Source: Bacillota bacterium (GTDB lineage: Bacteria; Bacillota; Dethiobacteria; DTU022; UBA8154). Taken from it: 64,000 nucleotides of DNA. The notes beneath the pieces were generated by a model. That model searched no databases and was not told the DNA's origin. It saw nothing but the letters and a program-made list of their open reading frames with translations. Position numbers and translations under genes: made by a program. Location: assembly GCA_012798755.1 (NCBI GenBank), contig JAAZMP010000009.1, positions 16,709 through 80,708 on the forward strand, read 5' to 3'. Shown in pieces: positions 33,446 to 43,430 of the stretch. Within the stretch, counting starts at the first letter, position 1; each line of letters starts with the position of its first letter.

Positions 33446-34660
33446 ATGCAGGTATTGCATTTAGAATGTCCCTCCGGTGCTGCCGGAGATATGATCCTGG
33501 CTGCTTTACTCGACTGCGGCCTTTCATTTAAAATGCTGAAAGAACAGCTGTCTTTGCTGTCGTTGGAAGGCTATACTTTAAAAAGTGAACGCGCAGATAA
33601 AAAAGGGCTCTCCGCTTTGCAGATAAAAATTTGCGTAACAGAAAAACAGCCCTACCGCAATTTTCCCGAAATCACGAAGCTGATCACAAAATCAGGGCTG
33701 TCAAATCCGGTCAAAGAAAAAAGTATCGCCGTTTTCCAAACCCTGGCGGAGGCTGAAGCCAAAGTCCACGGGATTCCTGCGGATAAAGTTCATTTTCATG
33801 AGGTAGGGGCCGTAGATTCTATTATAGATATCGTGGGCAGTATTATTGTCCTGGAGATGTTGGCTGTGGATAAGATTTCCTGTTCGCCCCTTCCCCTGGG
33901 AAAAGGCTGGATAAAAGCAGGGCATGGCTGGATCCCTTTACCGGCACCGGCCACTATGGAAATAATAAAAAAATGTCGAATCCCCTGTTATGGGCTATCC
34001 TTGGAAGAAGAAACCGTAACCCCTACGGGAGCAGCCCTTCTGGGTACCCTTTGTTCTGATTTTATACCGCTGCCTCCCATGATTGTCGAAAAAATAGGTT
34101 ACGGTGCGGGCACCAAAGATTTTGATCGTCCCAACATTATCAGGGCCTTCAAGGGCATGTTGACCGACGCTTCAACATCCTTGTCCGATGATGATGCCTT
34201 TACACTGGAAAACCTCCGGGCCGAACCGCTGGAGATAATCGAAGCCAATATAGATGACCTTAACCCTGAAATTTATGGCTACGTCCTGGAAAAACTTTTT
34301 TCCTCCGGCGCTCTGGATGTTTATTTTACCCCTATCCAGATGAAAAAAAACAGGCCTGCCGTTAAGATTACCGTCCTGGCAAACCCCCAAAAATCCCATC
34401 AGTTGGGCAAAATCCTGCTCCGGGAAACCACCACAATAGGGTACAGGCGCCAAAGTGCCGAAAAAATCATGCTGCCCAGGACAAAGTCCTCAGTGGAAAC
34501 ACCCTGGGGACCGGTAAAAGTTGTTACTGCCGGACAGCCCCCGCATTACCACAACATTGCCCCGGAACATGACGACTGCCTACGCATTGCACGCAAACAT
34601 AACATACCCCTGAAGAATGTCTACCGGCACGTCTGGAAAGCCTTTGGGTATTCCACCTGA
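33446..34660 (+). CDS. larC: Nickel-pincer cofactor nickel insertion protein LarC (single fused ORF)
   Basis: LHLECPSGAAGDMILAALLDCG, VHFHEVGAVDSIIDIVG; start re-set to MQVLHLEC with upstream ggagat. Confidence 0.9.
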   Translation: MQVLHLECPSGAAGDMILAALLDCGLSFKMLKEQLSLLSLEGYTLKSERADKKGLSALQIKICVTEKQPYRNFPEITKLITKSGLSNPVKEKSIAVFQTLAEAEAKVHGIPADKVHFHEVGAVDSIIDIVGSIIVLEMLAVDKISCSPLPLGKGWIKAGHGWIPLPAPATMEIIKKCRIPCYGLSLEEETVTPTGAALLGTLCSDFIPLPPMIVEKIGYGAGTKDFDRPNIIRAFKGMLTDASTSLSDDDAFTLENLRAEPLEIIEANIDDLNPEIYGYVLEKLFSSGALDVYFTPIQMKKNRPAVKITVLANPQKSHQLGKILLRETTTIGYRRQSAEKIMLPRTKSSVETPWGPVKVVTAGQPPHYHNIAPEHDDCLRIARKHNIPLKNVYRHVWKAFGYST

Positions 34661-34716
34661 TCAAACCACCGCAGCGTGCCTAAATGTTTGTCTGCAGTTT
34701 TTTTCACGCCAGGCTT

Positions 34717-36330
34717 TCAAAATTCACCAACAACCATCTGCGCCAGGTTGGTGCAGTGATCGGCAATCCTTTCCAGGTTGCTTAAAACATCGAGATAGAT
34801 AACCCCCGCTGCCGGAACACATTCTTTGCGGTTGACCCGATCGATATGGCTTTTTCGTAAGATCCTTTCCATTTCATCAATAAAGTCATCTTCACGTATT
34901 ATCTCCATGGCCAGCTGAACATTTTCCTCCGCAAAGGCTTTAATAGCTTTGGAAAGCATGCAGTCAACCCTTTCAAAAAAACCATATATCTCCTGCTTGG
35001 CAACCTCCGAAACCTGAAGTTTGCCCTCCATAACCAGTTCCGCACAATGGACAATATTTTGGGCATGATCCCCGATACGTTCCAGATCATTGGCCGCACT
35101 CATCATCCCTGAAATACTAGTCGTCTGCTGGCGGATCAAAGAATGCTGTGACAGTTCCTGAAGATAAAGATTAATCTCCCTTTCCTGCCCATCCAAAAGA
35201 TCTTCCACTTGCAAAACATGTGGTATTTTCTTCCTATTTAGATTGCAGAAAACATCCACTGCCTCTACGACCATATCGTGAGCCATATTGGCCATTCTTA
35301 AGATTTCCTGTCGACAGGAGTTTATAGCTGCTGCCGGCGTTCTCAAAATTCTTTTATCCAGATACTTTGGTCCCATTTCCACAATCTTTTCTTCACCGGG
35401 AGCAATTTGGTTTATAAAAGTAACAAAATACTTGAAAAAAGGAAAGACAATGATTGTATTTAGAACGTTGAAAAGTGTATGTGCATTGGCCACCTGCCGG
35501 GCAACGATATGGGCAGACTGCAAAACCAAAAAGGTGAAAGGCTTTAAAAAAACTAGGGCCAACAAAACACCGAAAACATTGAAGATAATATGGGAAAAAG
35601 CGGCCCTTTTGGCGGACAATGAAGCCCCTACGCTGGCTATAAGAACAGTGATACAGGTGCCAACATTAGTACCAAGAATCAACGGAATGGCCGATTCTAT
35701 ACCAATCAGATTCTGCAGGGCCAAAGCGATAATGATACCGGTTGCCGCACTGCTGCTTTGGATAACCGCTGTAAAAAGAGCCGAAAACAAAACACCAAGT
35801 AAAGGACGGTGTCCTGCCTTTACCAACATACTAAGAAAAAATTCGCTTTCCTTCAAAGGCAGTACAGCCTCAGACATGGTAATCATGCCCAAAAACAATA
35901 ACCCAAAACCAAGAATGGTTTGACCCATATAACGATATACTTTGCGACGACCAAAAAAATTGATAAGTCCACCAACGCCAATAAAGGGGAAAGCCAAACT
36001 TTCAAGTTTAAAAGATATTATTTGTGCTGTAACAGTTGTCCCGATGTTAGCACCCATGATAGCGCTGACAGCTTGAGAAAGGTTCATTAGACCGGCATTT
36101 ACAAAACTAACCAGCATCACCGTCGTAGTGCTGCTGCTTTGAACTAAAACGGTTACCAGAATCCCTGTAAAAACCCCGATGACAGGCTTGCCGGTTAGCA
36201 CCTTTAGAATATGTCTAAGTTTATCACCGGCCACTTTTTGCATCCCTGAGGCCATCATTTGAATTCCAAAAAGAAACAGGCCAAGACCGCTGAGCATGCC
36301 CACGGCAACAAGCCAGGCGTTCAAAAGCAA
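34717..36330 (-). CDS. Na+/phosphate cotransporter with C-terminal PhoU-like domain
   Basis: LVQSSSTTTVMLVSFVNAGLMNLSQAVSAIMGANIGTTVTAQ; PhoU-like helices. Confidence 0.94.
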   Translation of the reverse strand: MLLNAWLVAVGMLSGLGLFLFGIQMMASGMQKVAGDKLRHILKVLTGKPVIGVFTGILVTVLVQSSSTTTVMLVSFVNAGLMNLSQAVSAIMGANIGTTVTAQIISFKLESLAFPFIGVGGLINFFGRRKVYRYMGQTILGFGLLFLGMITMSEAVLPLKESEFFLSMLVKAGHRPLLGVLFSALFTAVIQSSSAATGIIIALALQNLIGIESAIPLILGTNVGTCITVLIASVGASLSAKRAAFSHIIFNVFGVLLALVFLKPFTFLVLQSAHIVARQVANAHTLFNVLNTIIVFPFFKYFVTFINQIAPGEEKIVEMGPKYLDKRILRTPAAAINSCRQEILRMANMAHDMVVEAVDVFCNLNRKKIPHVLQVEDLLDGQEREINLYLQELSQHSLIRQQTTSISGMMSAANDLERIGDHAQNIVHCAELVMEGKLQVSEVAKQEIYGFFERVDCMLSKAIKAFAEENVQLAMEIIREDDFIDEMERILRKSHIDRVNRKECVPAAGVIYLDVLSNLERIADHCTNLAQMVVGEF

Positions 36331-36503
36331 CCCTCCCCGTTATCGTATTCAATACAAAAGCAATTGTAGGATTCTGTATTATGTTGTATTTTCCCTTTTT
36401 ATATGACAACAAAAAATTAAATCCGCAATACTTTAAATTATGAGTTAAATTGCGGATTTCCACGATCCTCCCCGCTAATTCTTAAAATTATCGGGATCAT
36501 GGC

Positions 36504-37196
36504 TTAATTAAAGCGCTGTACTGCCTTAAGCAAAAATTCCAGCAGAAAAAAGCGGTATGAGGGTTCTTTAGAGCTATCTTTATCTGTTTTCTGTTTAGCC
36601 ATTTCCTTTTTTTCTTCCGTGGAAAAGCTGGTTTCTTCTTCATCAGGCACCTCTGGGATGACATTAAAACAAAGGGGCGGAAACAACACACACCACCAAT
36701 TTTCACCATTTCCATCACCGATAATTATATACAGCGCCTCATATTTTCCGGGCGGAAAAAATTTACCTCCGTAGAAGCGTGCCGGGAAAGTGCTTTTTTC
36801 CAGCAAAACCTTCACATCTTCCGCAACACCTTTTTCTTTGAGAGTATTGCGGACCATGGCCTCCAGATTTTTTTGATCTTTGGAAAGCATCCCTTTAAGT
36901 TCTTGTTTATTGCAGCAACCGTTCCAGCGCGAACCATATAAGCATATCGTTTTTTGGGCCAGGTGGTTTTTAACTTCGATATCTTCAGGTCTGTTGCTAT
37001 GAGCCTTGACGTGAAAACGAATAATGTTTTCCGGAGAAACCACCTCATATTGTTCGCCCAGCATCAAGTCCAAAGGCCCCGGCTTTCCCCATAAATCAGA
37101 TCCAGCAAGTAAAAACAGCCAGACGGAACAAATGTAACAAAATAAGCAGAGCAGTGCCCTAATCCTTTTAGTGGTACTATTATTTGCAGATTTCAT
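36504..37196 (-). CDS. spoIIR: Stage II sporulation protein R
   Basis: IIRFHVKAHSNRPEDIEVKNHLA; FPARFYGGKFFPPGKYEALYIIIGDGNGENWWCVLFPPLCF; start re-set to MKSANNST. Confidence 0.92.
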   Translation of the reverse strand: MKSANNSTTKRIRALLCLFCYICSVWLFLLAGSDLWGKPGPLDLMLGEQYEVVSPENIIRFHVKAHSNRPEDIEVKNHLAQKTICLYGSRWNGCCNKQELKGMLSKDQKNLEAMVRNTLKEKGVAEDVKVLLEKSTFPARFYGGKFFPPGKYEALYIIIGDGNGENWWCVLFPPLCFNVIPEVPDEEETSFSTEEKKEMAKQKTDKDSSKEPSYRFFLLEFLLKAVQRFN

Positions 37197-38043
37197 TTTT
37201 TTTGGGAGCACCCCCCGGGCCTTGTTTTCCTTCCGCAAGTTGTTCAGTAGCCGAAGCAAGTTGGCCCCGGTAAAATTTGCGGATAAAGCGTAAAGCCGCC
37301 TTCTCAATCCTGGATATCTGCGCCTGGGAAATGCCCACTTTTTGTGCTACTTCTATCTGGGTCCTCCCCTGAAAAAAACGGGCCACAAGGATATACTTCT
37401 CCCTGGGGCTTAATTTTTCCAAAGCCTCTTTAAGCGCAATGGTTTCCAGCCATTTTTCGTCTTCGTTCTGTTCATCTTGCAAAAGATCAACTATATGCAA
37501 CGGATCCGTGCTGTCATTAAAAACAGGTTCAAAAAATGAAATTGGCTCCATGCAGGCATTATGGGCCATGACGATCTCCTCCGGCGTAAACCCTGTTTCT
37601 GCAGCAATCTCACTTAAAGTAGGTTCTTTATGATTTTTTTGCAGAAAATTGCTCCTTGCGCCCTGGATCCTTTGGGCCTTTGTCTTTAAGGAACGGCTGA
37701 TATGAATATAGTTATTGTCCCTGAGATAGCGTCTTATTTCTCCAAGAATCATGGGGACAGCATAGGTGGAAAAATTGACTCCCCGTTCCAATTGGAAATT
37801 ATCTATGGCCTTCATCAACCCAATACACCCAATTTGAAAAAGGTCGTCCATGTTTTCGCCGCGATTAGCAAAATTTTTGAGAACGCTTAACACTAGCTTT
37901 AGGTTGCCGCTGATGAGCTCCTCCCTTACCTCTGTTTCACCTTCTTGCATGCGCCGGAACAGTTCCTTCATTTTTTCCCAAGGTATTGTGGGGAGCTCAT
38001 AAGTATTTACACCGCTGACTTTGACTTTTTTATAGTTATACAT
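37180..38043 (-). CDS. sigG: Sporulation sigma factor, sigma-G-like
   Basis: SGNLKLVLSVLKNFANRGENMDDLFQIGCIGLMKAIDNF; RFFQGRTQIEVAQKVGISQAQISRIEKAAL. Confidence 0.88.
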   Translation of the reverse strand: MYNYKKVKVSGVNTYELPTIPWEKMKELFRRMQEGETEVREELISGNLKLVLSVLKNFANRGENMDDLFQIGCIGLMKAIDNFQLERGVNFSTYAVPMILGEIRRYLRDNNYIHISRSLKTKAQRIQGARSNFLQKNHKEPTLSEIAAETGFTPEEIVMAHNACMEPISFFEPVFNDSTDPLHIVDLLQDEQNEDEKWLETIALKEALEKLSPREKYILVARFFQGRTQIEVAQKVGISQAQISRIEKAALRFIRKFYRGQLASATEQLAEGKQGPGGAPKKNEICK

Positions 38044-38150
38044 AAGTCCTTTCCCCCTGAAAATGTGTCTTTCCTATAGTATGAGCTATATTTCCATTTT
38101 TTAGACATTACGGCGGAAAATAATTGGGAATGTAGTATAATGGAGGTGAT

Positions 38151-38361
38151 GCAGCATTTTGCTGGAGGCAAAAGCGGGGAAGTTCAGCTTGGAAAGTTCT
38201 ACGACTCACTGGGAGCTTGCGATGACCTGCCCGGCCAAATGCCCGTCCATGGGCATAGGCCGGCTGACGGCGTCCGGCCGTCAGGAACATCTCCAGCCCC
38301 CATATCGTCGTGAACTTGCCGCCAAGCCTCACGACCCGTTTTGACTACAGCAAAATGCTGC
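38151..38361 (+). repeat. Fold-back element copy 1 (211 bp; 14-bp terminal inverted repeats GCAGCATTTTGCTG/CAGCAAAATGCTGC)
   Basis: Direct comparison with copies 2 and 3; long imperfect self-complementarity. Confidence 0.95.
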
Positions 38362-38456
38362 CTGCACGGATCGGTAGCGGGGGGAGGCAAAACGGAAATT
38401 CTGATGGAGCAGGGTTGTAAGCTGTATTGTATACAGGCAATTACAGCTTCCTAAAT

Positions 38457-38672
38457 GGAGGCAAAAGCGGGAGGTTCAGCTTGGAAAGTTCTACGACTCC
38501 CTGGAACCTTGCGATGAACTGCCCGGCCAAATGCCCGTCCATGGGCATAGGCCGGCTGACGGCGTCCGGCCGTCAGGAACATCTCCAGCCCCCATATCGT
38601 CGTGAACTTGCCGCCAAGCCTCACAACCCGTTTTGACTACAGCAAAATGCTGCCTGCACGGATCGGTAGCGG
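38457..38672 (+). repeat. Fold-back element copy 2 (tandem to copy 1, left terminal hairpin replaced)
   Basis: Near-identical to copy 1 from ggaggcaaaagcggg through ctgcacggatcggtagcggg. Confidence 0.95.
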
Positions 38673-38715
38673 GAAAAAACAAAACGAAAAACCCTGATGG
38701 AGGGGGTTACCAGGG

Positions 38716-39594
38716 ATGGGTGTCAGCATTGAACAAGTTTTACAGGGGGGCACTTCTTTTTTGAAACAAAAAGGTCTTCGCTTTCCACGCCAGGAAGCTG
38801 AGATATTGTTGGCCTTTCTTCTAGGCAGGGAAAGACCGTATTTATACGCCCATGGGGAAGAAAAAGTTGCCCCGGAACTGGAAAAGACGTACAAAAAAAT
38901 ACTGCAGCGCAGAGGCGCAAGAATACCCTTGGCTTATATTACTGGGAAAAAAGAATTTATGGGGCTTGGCTTTTCCGTTAACAAAAATGTGCTCATCCCT
39001 CGTCCAGAGACGGAACACCTCGTAGAGGCTGTAATTGCCTGGGGTAAGAAATTTTATGCACAATCAGAACAAAAAGAAACCCTGAAAATTTTGGATCTGG
39101 GTACCGGCTGCGGAAACATTGCCGTTGCCCTGGCCCATTACCTGCCCTTTTCTTTTGTAACAGGAGTGGATTTAAAAAAAGAAGCCGTGGAACTGGCTTG
39201 TCAAAACGCCCAAAATGTAGGGGTTAACAAACGCACCCGGTTCCTATGCGGTGATTTCTGGGAACCTCTTGTCCCCGGGGAAGATACATTCAATGTCATT
39301 GTTTCCAACCCGCCCTACATTCCACGGGAAGAATTATTTACACTTTCCCCTGAAGTACAAAATGAACCCCGCCTGGCCCTGGACGGTGGCCCCGATGGAC
39401 TTACGGCCTACAGGCATATATTTGATAATGTACAAAAATTCCTGACCTGTCCGGGGCTTCTGGCGGTGGAAATTGGCGACAAACAAGCTAAAAACATCTG
39501 GGAAATGAGCAGCAGACTTGCATTTTTGCGGAATATCGAAATTATAAAAGATTACGCGGGAATAAGCCGTGTGATCTCAGGCAGTACCATTTAA
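38716..39594 (+). CDS. prmC: Peptide chain release factor N5-glutamine methyltransferase
   Basis: ILDLGTGCGNIAVALAHYLP, VSNPPYIPREE. Confidence 0.95.
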   Translation: MGVSIEQVLQGGTSFLKQKGLRFPRQEAEILLAFLLGRERPYLYAHGEEKVAPELEKTYKKILQRRGARIPLAYITGKKEFMGLGFSVNKNVLIPRPETEHLVEAVIAWGKKFYAQSEQKETLKILDLGTGCGNIAVALAHYLPFSFVTGVDLKKEAVELACQNAQNVGVNKRTRFLCGDFWEPLVPGEDTFNVIVSNPPYIPREELFTLSPEVQNEPRLALDGGPDGLTAYRHIFDNVQKFLTCPGLLAVEIGDKQAKNIWEMSSRLAFLRNIEIIKDYAGISRVISGSTI

Positions 39595-39730
39595 AAATCC
39601 CCAGAAAAATAGCATGCTGCTTTTTCGGCAACTTGTTAAAAGCTGTGCCTAATGATTGAAACCAGCATCCGTTTTGCCGGGAGGGTAAGATGTTTATAAG
39701 AAAAATTGGTTAAAAATAGGGAGGTACTAC

Positions 39731-40330
39731 ATGGTAGGCAATATTTTGGCCATTTCCTCCAGCCCCCGCAAAAACGGCAACAGCGAACTGTTGCTGCAGT
39801 CATTTAACCGGGGCGTGCAAAAAGGAGGGGAAAATGTTGAGATTGTACGAATCTGCAACCTTGGGTATGGCCCCTGCAAGGCCTGTGATCAGTGTGCGGC
39901 TACCGGAGAATGCATTTTGCAGGATGACATGCGCAGTATTTACCCGCTGGTTGCTTCTGCCAAGGCCATGGTTATCGCTACACCGATTTATTTTGGCAGC
40001 CTGTCTGCGCAGCTAAAAATGTTTATTGATCGTTTTCAATGCTGGTGGTATGCTAAATACAGGCTGGGTAAACCCCAGGTAAAACCTGGAGAAGAAAGAC
40101 CGGGTTTTTTTATTTCCGTGGGTGCTTTAAAAAATGAGGAACATGCAAAAAATGCTTTATCAATAGCTAAAATTTATTTTCGATCCATTAATTATCGCTA
40201 TGCCGGTTCCCTTTGCTGCTCCGGCATAGATGAAAAAGCTGCGGTTAAGAAGCATCCGGACCAATTACAAAATGCTTATATCGCCGGCCGGAATTTTGCC
40301 GAAACCATAAAACAGGCCGGAACATCATAA
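39731..40330 (+). CDS. NADPH-dependent FMN reductase / flavodoxin-like oxidoreductase
   Basis: ILAISSSPRKNGNSELLLQSF, CKACDQCAATGECILQDDM, ATPIYFGSLSAQLKMFIDR. Confidence 0.92.
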   Translation: MVGNILAISSSPRKNGNSELLLQSFNRGVQKGGENVEIVRICNLGYGPCKACDQCAATGECILQDDMRSIYPLVASAKAMVIATPIYFGSLSAQLKMFIDRFQCWWYAKYRLGKPQVKPGEERPGFFISVGALKNEEHAKNALSIAKIYFRSINYRYAGSLCCSGIDEKAAVKKHPDQLQNAYIAGRNFAETIKQAGTS

Positions 40331-40403
40331 AAGTTGCAAACAAACCTTGTTTTCCAAAGAACTGCTCCCGGCATTGTGGAATTATTAATGGCTTTTGTTC
40401 CGG

Positions 40404-40823
40404 CTAAGATAAAAATTTTCCGGTGGAGGTTATAGTTAATTTTCCGTGTTTTACACCCTTAACACTGATGATATGTTCCGCCAGTTCGTGCACCTCTTTT
40501 GCTGTTCCCTTTACAGCCAACACTTCCAAACAGTTTTCGTGATCAAGGTGCACGTGCATTGTGGAAAGGATTAAATCATGGCAATCATGCTGCAGCTCCA
40601 GCAATACTTCGCTTAACCCCCTGACGTGGTGGTCATAGACAAGCGTTACCGTTCCGGCCACTTCTTGATCATCTCTTTCCCACTGCATTTCTACCAGTTC
40701 ATTGCGAATTAAATCGCGGATTGCCTCTGAGCGGTTTTGATATCCTTTTTGTGCAATAAGTTTATCAAATGCTTCCAGCAGGCCTTCGCTGATGGAAACC
40801 CCAAAGCGAACCAATTGCGACAT
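40404..40823 (-). CDS. nikR: NikR-type nickel-responsive ribbon-helix-helix regulator
   Basis: [41 protein letters not shown]; metal-site [37 protein letters not shown]. Confidence 0.94.
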   Translation of the reverse strand: MSQLVRFGVSISEGLLEAFDKLIAQKGYQNRSEAIRDLIRNELVEMQWERDDQEVAGTVTLVYDHHVRGLSEVLLELQHDCHDLILSTMHVHLDHENCLEVLAVKGTAKEVHELAEHIISVKGVKHGKLTITSTGKFLS

Positions 40824-40883
40824 ATAATCCCTCCTTCAAGTAGAACTTCCCAAGCTGAACCCCCTCGCTACCGATCCGTGCAG

Positions 40884-41093
40884 GCAGCATTTTGCTGTAG
40901 GCAAAACGGGTTGTGAGGCTTGGAAGCAAGTTCACGACGATATGGGGGCTGGAGATGTCCCTGACGGCCGGACGCCGTCAGCCGGCCTATGCCCATGGAC
41001 GGGCATTTGGCCGGGCAGGTCATCGCAAGCTCCCAGGGAGTCGTAGAACTTCCCAAGCTGAACCTCCCGCTTTTGCCTCCAGCAAAATGCTGC
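40884..41093 (-). repeat. Fold-back element copy 3 (210 bp, inverted relative to copies 1/2)
   Basis: Reverse complement differs from copy 1 at only about ten positions; same 14-bp terminal inverted repeats. Confidence 0.95.
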
Positions 41094-41105
41094 ATCACCC
41101 CAGGT

Positions 41106-42173
41106 CTATTTAGCCGCCTTAAGCTGCTCAGCCCGGTCAAAAGTTACCAAGGCTTCAATAACCTGATCCAATTCCCCATCCAAAACTTGATCCAGCTTAT
41201 GCAGTGTTAAATTGATCCGGTGATCGGTAACCCTGTTTTGCGGAAAATTGTACGTGCGGATACGCTCGCTGCGATCACCGGATCCGATCTGGCTGCGCCT
41301 CTTTTGTGCCTGTTCCTCTTGTTGCTCCGAAGTAATTTTATCCAGAAGCCGTGCCCGGAGAACCCTCATTGCTTTTTCCCGGTTTTTCAACTGGGATTTT
41401 TCGTCTTGGCAGGAAACGACAGTATTTGACGGAACATGCGTAACACGTACAGCTGACTGTGTAGTGTTGACACTTTGTCCCCCGGGCCCCGTGGAACAAA
41501 AAGTATCTATCCTTAAATCTTGGGGATTGATCTTCAGTTCTATCTCATCGGCCTCCGGCAAAACAGCCACCGTGGCAGCCGATGTATGGATCCGCCCGCT
41601 CGACTCGGTGGTAGGAATCCTTTGCACGCGGTGTACCCCTTTTTCAAATTTCAACTGGCTGTAGGCGCCGCGGCCTTTCACGGAAAATACTATCTCCTTA
41701 AAACCTCCGATATCCGTAGGGCTGGAACTTAAAATTTCCGTACCCCATTGTTTCTTTTCTGCATAACGCAGGTACATGCGCAACAAATCAGAGGCAAAAA
41801 GTGCCGCTTCGTCCCCGCCGGTTCCGGCCCGAAGTTCTATAATCACATCTTTTTCATCATTGGGATCTTTTGGTATCAGCAGTACTTTTAAATTTTCTTC
41901 CAGTTGTTCTTTGCGGGAATCTAAACCGGCAATTTCTTCTTTGAGGAAAAGGATCATTTCTTCTTCCGGTTTTTCCCGCAGCATTTCTTTCGCGTCCATG
42001 ATTTCTTTCTCTATTTTTTGTAGTTCGCGAAAATTTTCTATGATTTCCATGAGATCAGCATGTTCTCGGGTATATTTCAGCCATTGTTGCTGATCCTTGA
42101 TTATCTCCGGATCGCTTAAATTTTCCTCCAGAAACAGGAAATGCTCCTCTAACGCTTTTAGTTTTTCCCTCAT
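41106..42173 (-). CDS. prfA: Peptide chain release factor 1
   Basis: [48 protein letters not shown]; start re-set to MREKLKAL. Confidence 0.96.
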   Translation of the reverse strand: MREKLKALEEHFLFLEENLSDPEIIKDQQQWLKYTREHADLMEIIENFRELQKIEKEIMDAKEMLREKPEEEMILFLKEEIAGLDSRKEQLEENLKVLLIPKDPNDEKDVIIELRAGTGGDEAALFASDLLRMYLRYAEKKQWGTEILSSSPTDIGGFKEIVFSVKGRGAYSQLKFEKGVHRVQRIPTTESSGRIHTSAATVAVLPEADEIELKINPQDLRIDTFCSTGPGGQSVNTTQSAVRVTHVPSNTVVSCQDEKSQLKNREKAMRVLRARLLDKITSEQQEEQAQKRRSQIGSGDRSERIRTYNFPQNRVTDHRINLTLHKLDQVLDGELDQVIEALVTFDRAEQLKAAK

Positions 42174-42204
42174 CTTTTTGTAAAACCTCCAGATATTGGC
42201 TCTT

Positions 42205-43104
42205 CTAGGAATATGATCGGCCGGGATCCGGCACTTCTTCGGGTAAAACTGCTTGCAAGGCTGAAAGAGCAACCTCTACCTGATCATCAGTTGGTTTTTG
42301 GGTCGTCAACAGCTGCAACCATAGACCCGGCTGTGAAAGAATTCTGGTAAACAAATTGTCTTTCGTACCGGCCAGCCTGATAGCTTCGTAGGAAAGCCCC
42401 GCAACCAATGGCAACAGCAAGAGCCTGATCACAATTCGCTGCCATAGCCCGGGCCAACCAAATAAAGAAAAAAGTAGAATACTGGTGACCATAACAATCA
42501 GTAAAAAGCTGGTGCCACAACGCCGGTGCAGAGTACTGCAATCATGGGTGTTTTCCACTGTTAAAGGGCGGCCGGCTTCAAAACAGGCAATGGCCTTATG
42601 TTCGGCACCATGATACTGAAAAACGCGCCTGATCTCTTTCCAACGGGATATTGCAAAAATGTAGCTGAGGAAAATAACCATCCGCAGCAGGCCTTCGGCA
42701 AGGTTAAGCAAAAGTGGCATTTCCAAGCCCTGTTTTAAAAATTTCATCAGCACGGTAGGCAATAGCATAAAAAGACCTATCCCTGCCGCCAGGGAAATTA
42801 CCAGGGTCAGGGGCAGCTCCCAACCTCCCAGCTCTTCCTCTTCATCTTCCAAAACTTGTTCAGCGGATAAAGTCAAAGATTGGTACCCAAGGATCAGGGC
42901 CTCCACAAAGGCAACAACACCTCTTAAAAGAGGCCATTTTAAAAAAGGGTATTTTTCACCGATAGACCGAAAATGTTTTTTATGCACGGATATGGTCCCT
43001 TTATCTTGGCGCAAGGCAATGGCAACAGCACTTTTGTTGCGCATCATCACACCTTCTATTACTGCCTGGCCACCAACAGTGAAATTTTCTCTGCCCATCA
43101 ACAC
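42205..43104 (-). CDS. DUF1385 family metal-dependent membrane protein
   Basis: [38 protein letters not shown]. Confidence 0.92.
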   Translation of the reverse strand: MLMGRENFTVGGQAVIEGVMMRNKSAVAIALRQDKGTISVHKKHFRSIGEKYPFLKWPLLRGVVAFVEALILGYQSLTLSAEQVLEDEEEELGGWELPLTLVISLAAGIGLFMLLPTVLMKFLKQGLEMPLLLNLAEGLLRMVIFLSYIFAISRWKEIRRVFQYHGAEHKAIACFEAGRPLTVENTHDCSTLHRRCGTSFLLIVMVTSILLFSLFGWPGLWQRIVIRLLLLPLVAGLSYEAIRLAGTKDNLFTRILSQPGLWLQLLTTQKPTDDQVEVALSALQAVLPEEVPDPGRSYS

Positions 43105-43164
43105 ACCTGCTCTCTAATTAATGAGCAATTAAGCCCCTTGGCAGATAACCCCACGGCTGAAGCA

Positions 43165-43212
43165 GATGGGATCCTGCATTTTTTTAAAAAAGCAGGGCCT
43201 TTTTTAAGAGCC
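43165..43212 (-). terminator. Intrinsic terminator after rpmE
   Basis: Minus strand GGCAGGGCtcttaaaaaaGGCCCTGCTTTTTT. Confidence 0.75.
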
Positions 43213-43232
43213 CTGCCCCCGATATGTCATTT

Positions 43233-43430
43233 CTATAGGCCATATTTGCGTTTAAACCGCTCTACGCGGCCCCCGGAATCCACAAATTTTTGTTTTCCTG
43301 TAAAAAATGGATGACAATTAGAGCAAATTTCCACCCTCATTTCTTTTTTGGTGGATCTTACCTCATATTTAGAACCGCAGGCGCAGGTAATTACACTTTT
43401 TACATATTCCGGGTGTATTCCTTTTTTCAT
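43233..43430 (-). CDS. rpmE: 50S ribosomal protein L31 (Cys-containing type)
   Basis: [59 protein letters not shown]. Confidence 0.97.
   Translation of the reverse strand: MKKGIHPEYVKSVITCACGSKYEVRSTKKEMRVEICSNCHPFFTGKQKFVDSGGRVERFKRKYGL

Noticed and set aside
38108-38682. ORFs such as 38159-38344, 38427-38636 and 38199-38390 (and 40868-41140, 40913-41113) that look like a repeated small protein family
   Set aside because: They are translations of the fold-back repeat on both strands. Stops and starts are not conserved as a gene and the signal is better explained by nucleotide-level secondary structure.
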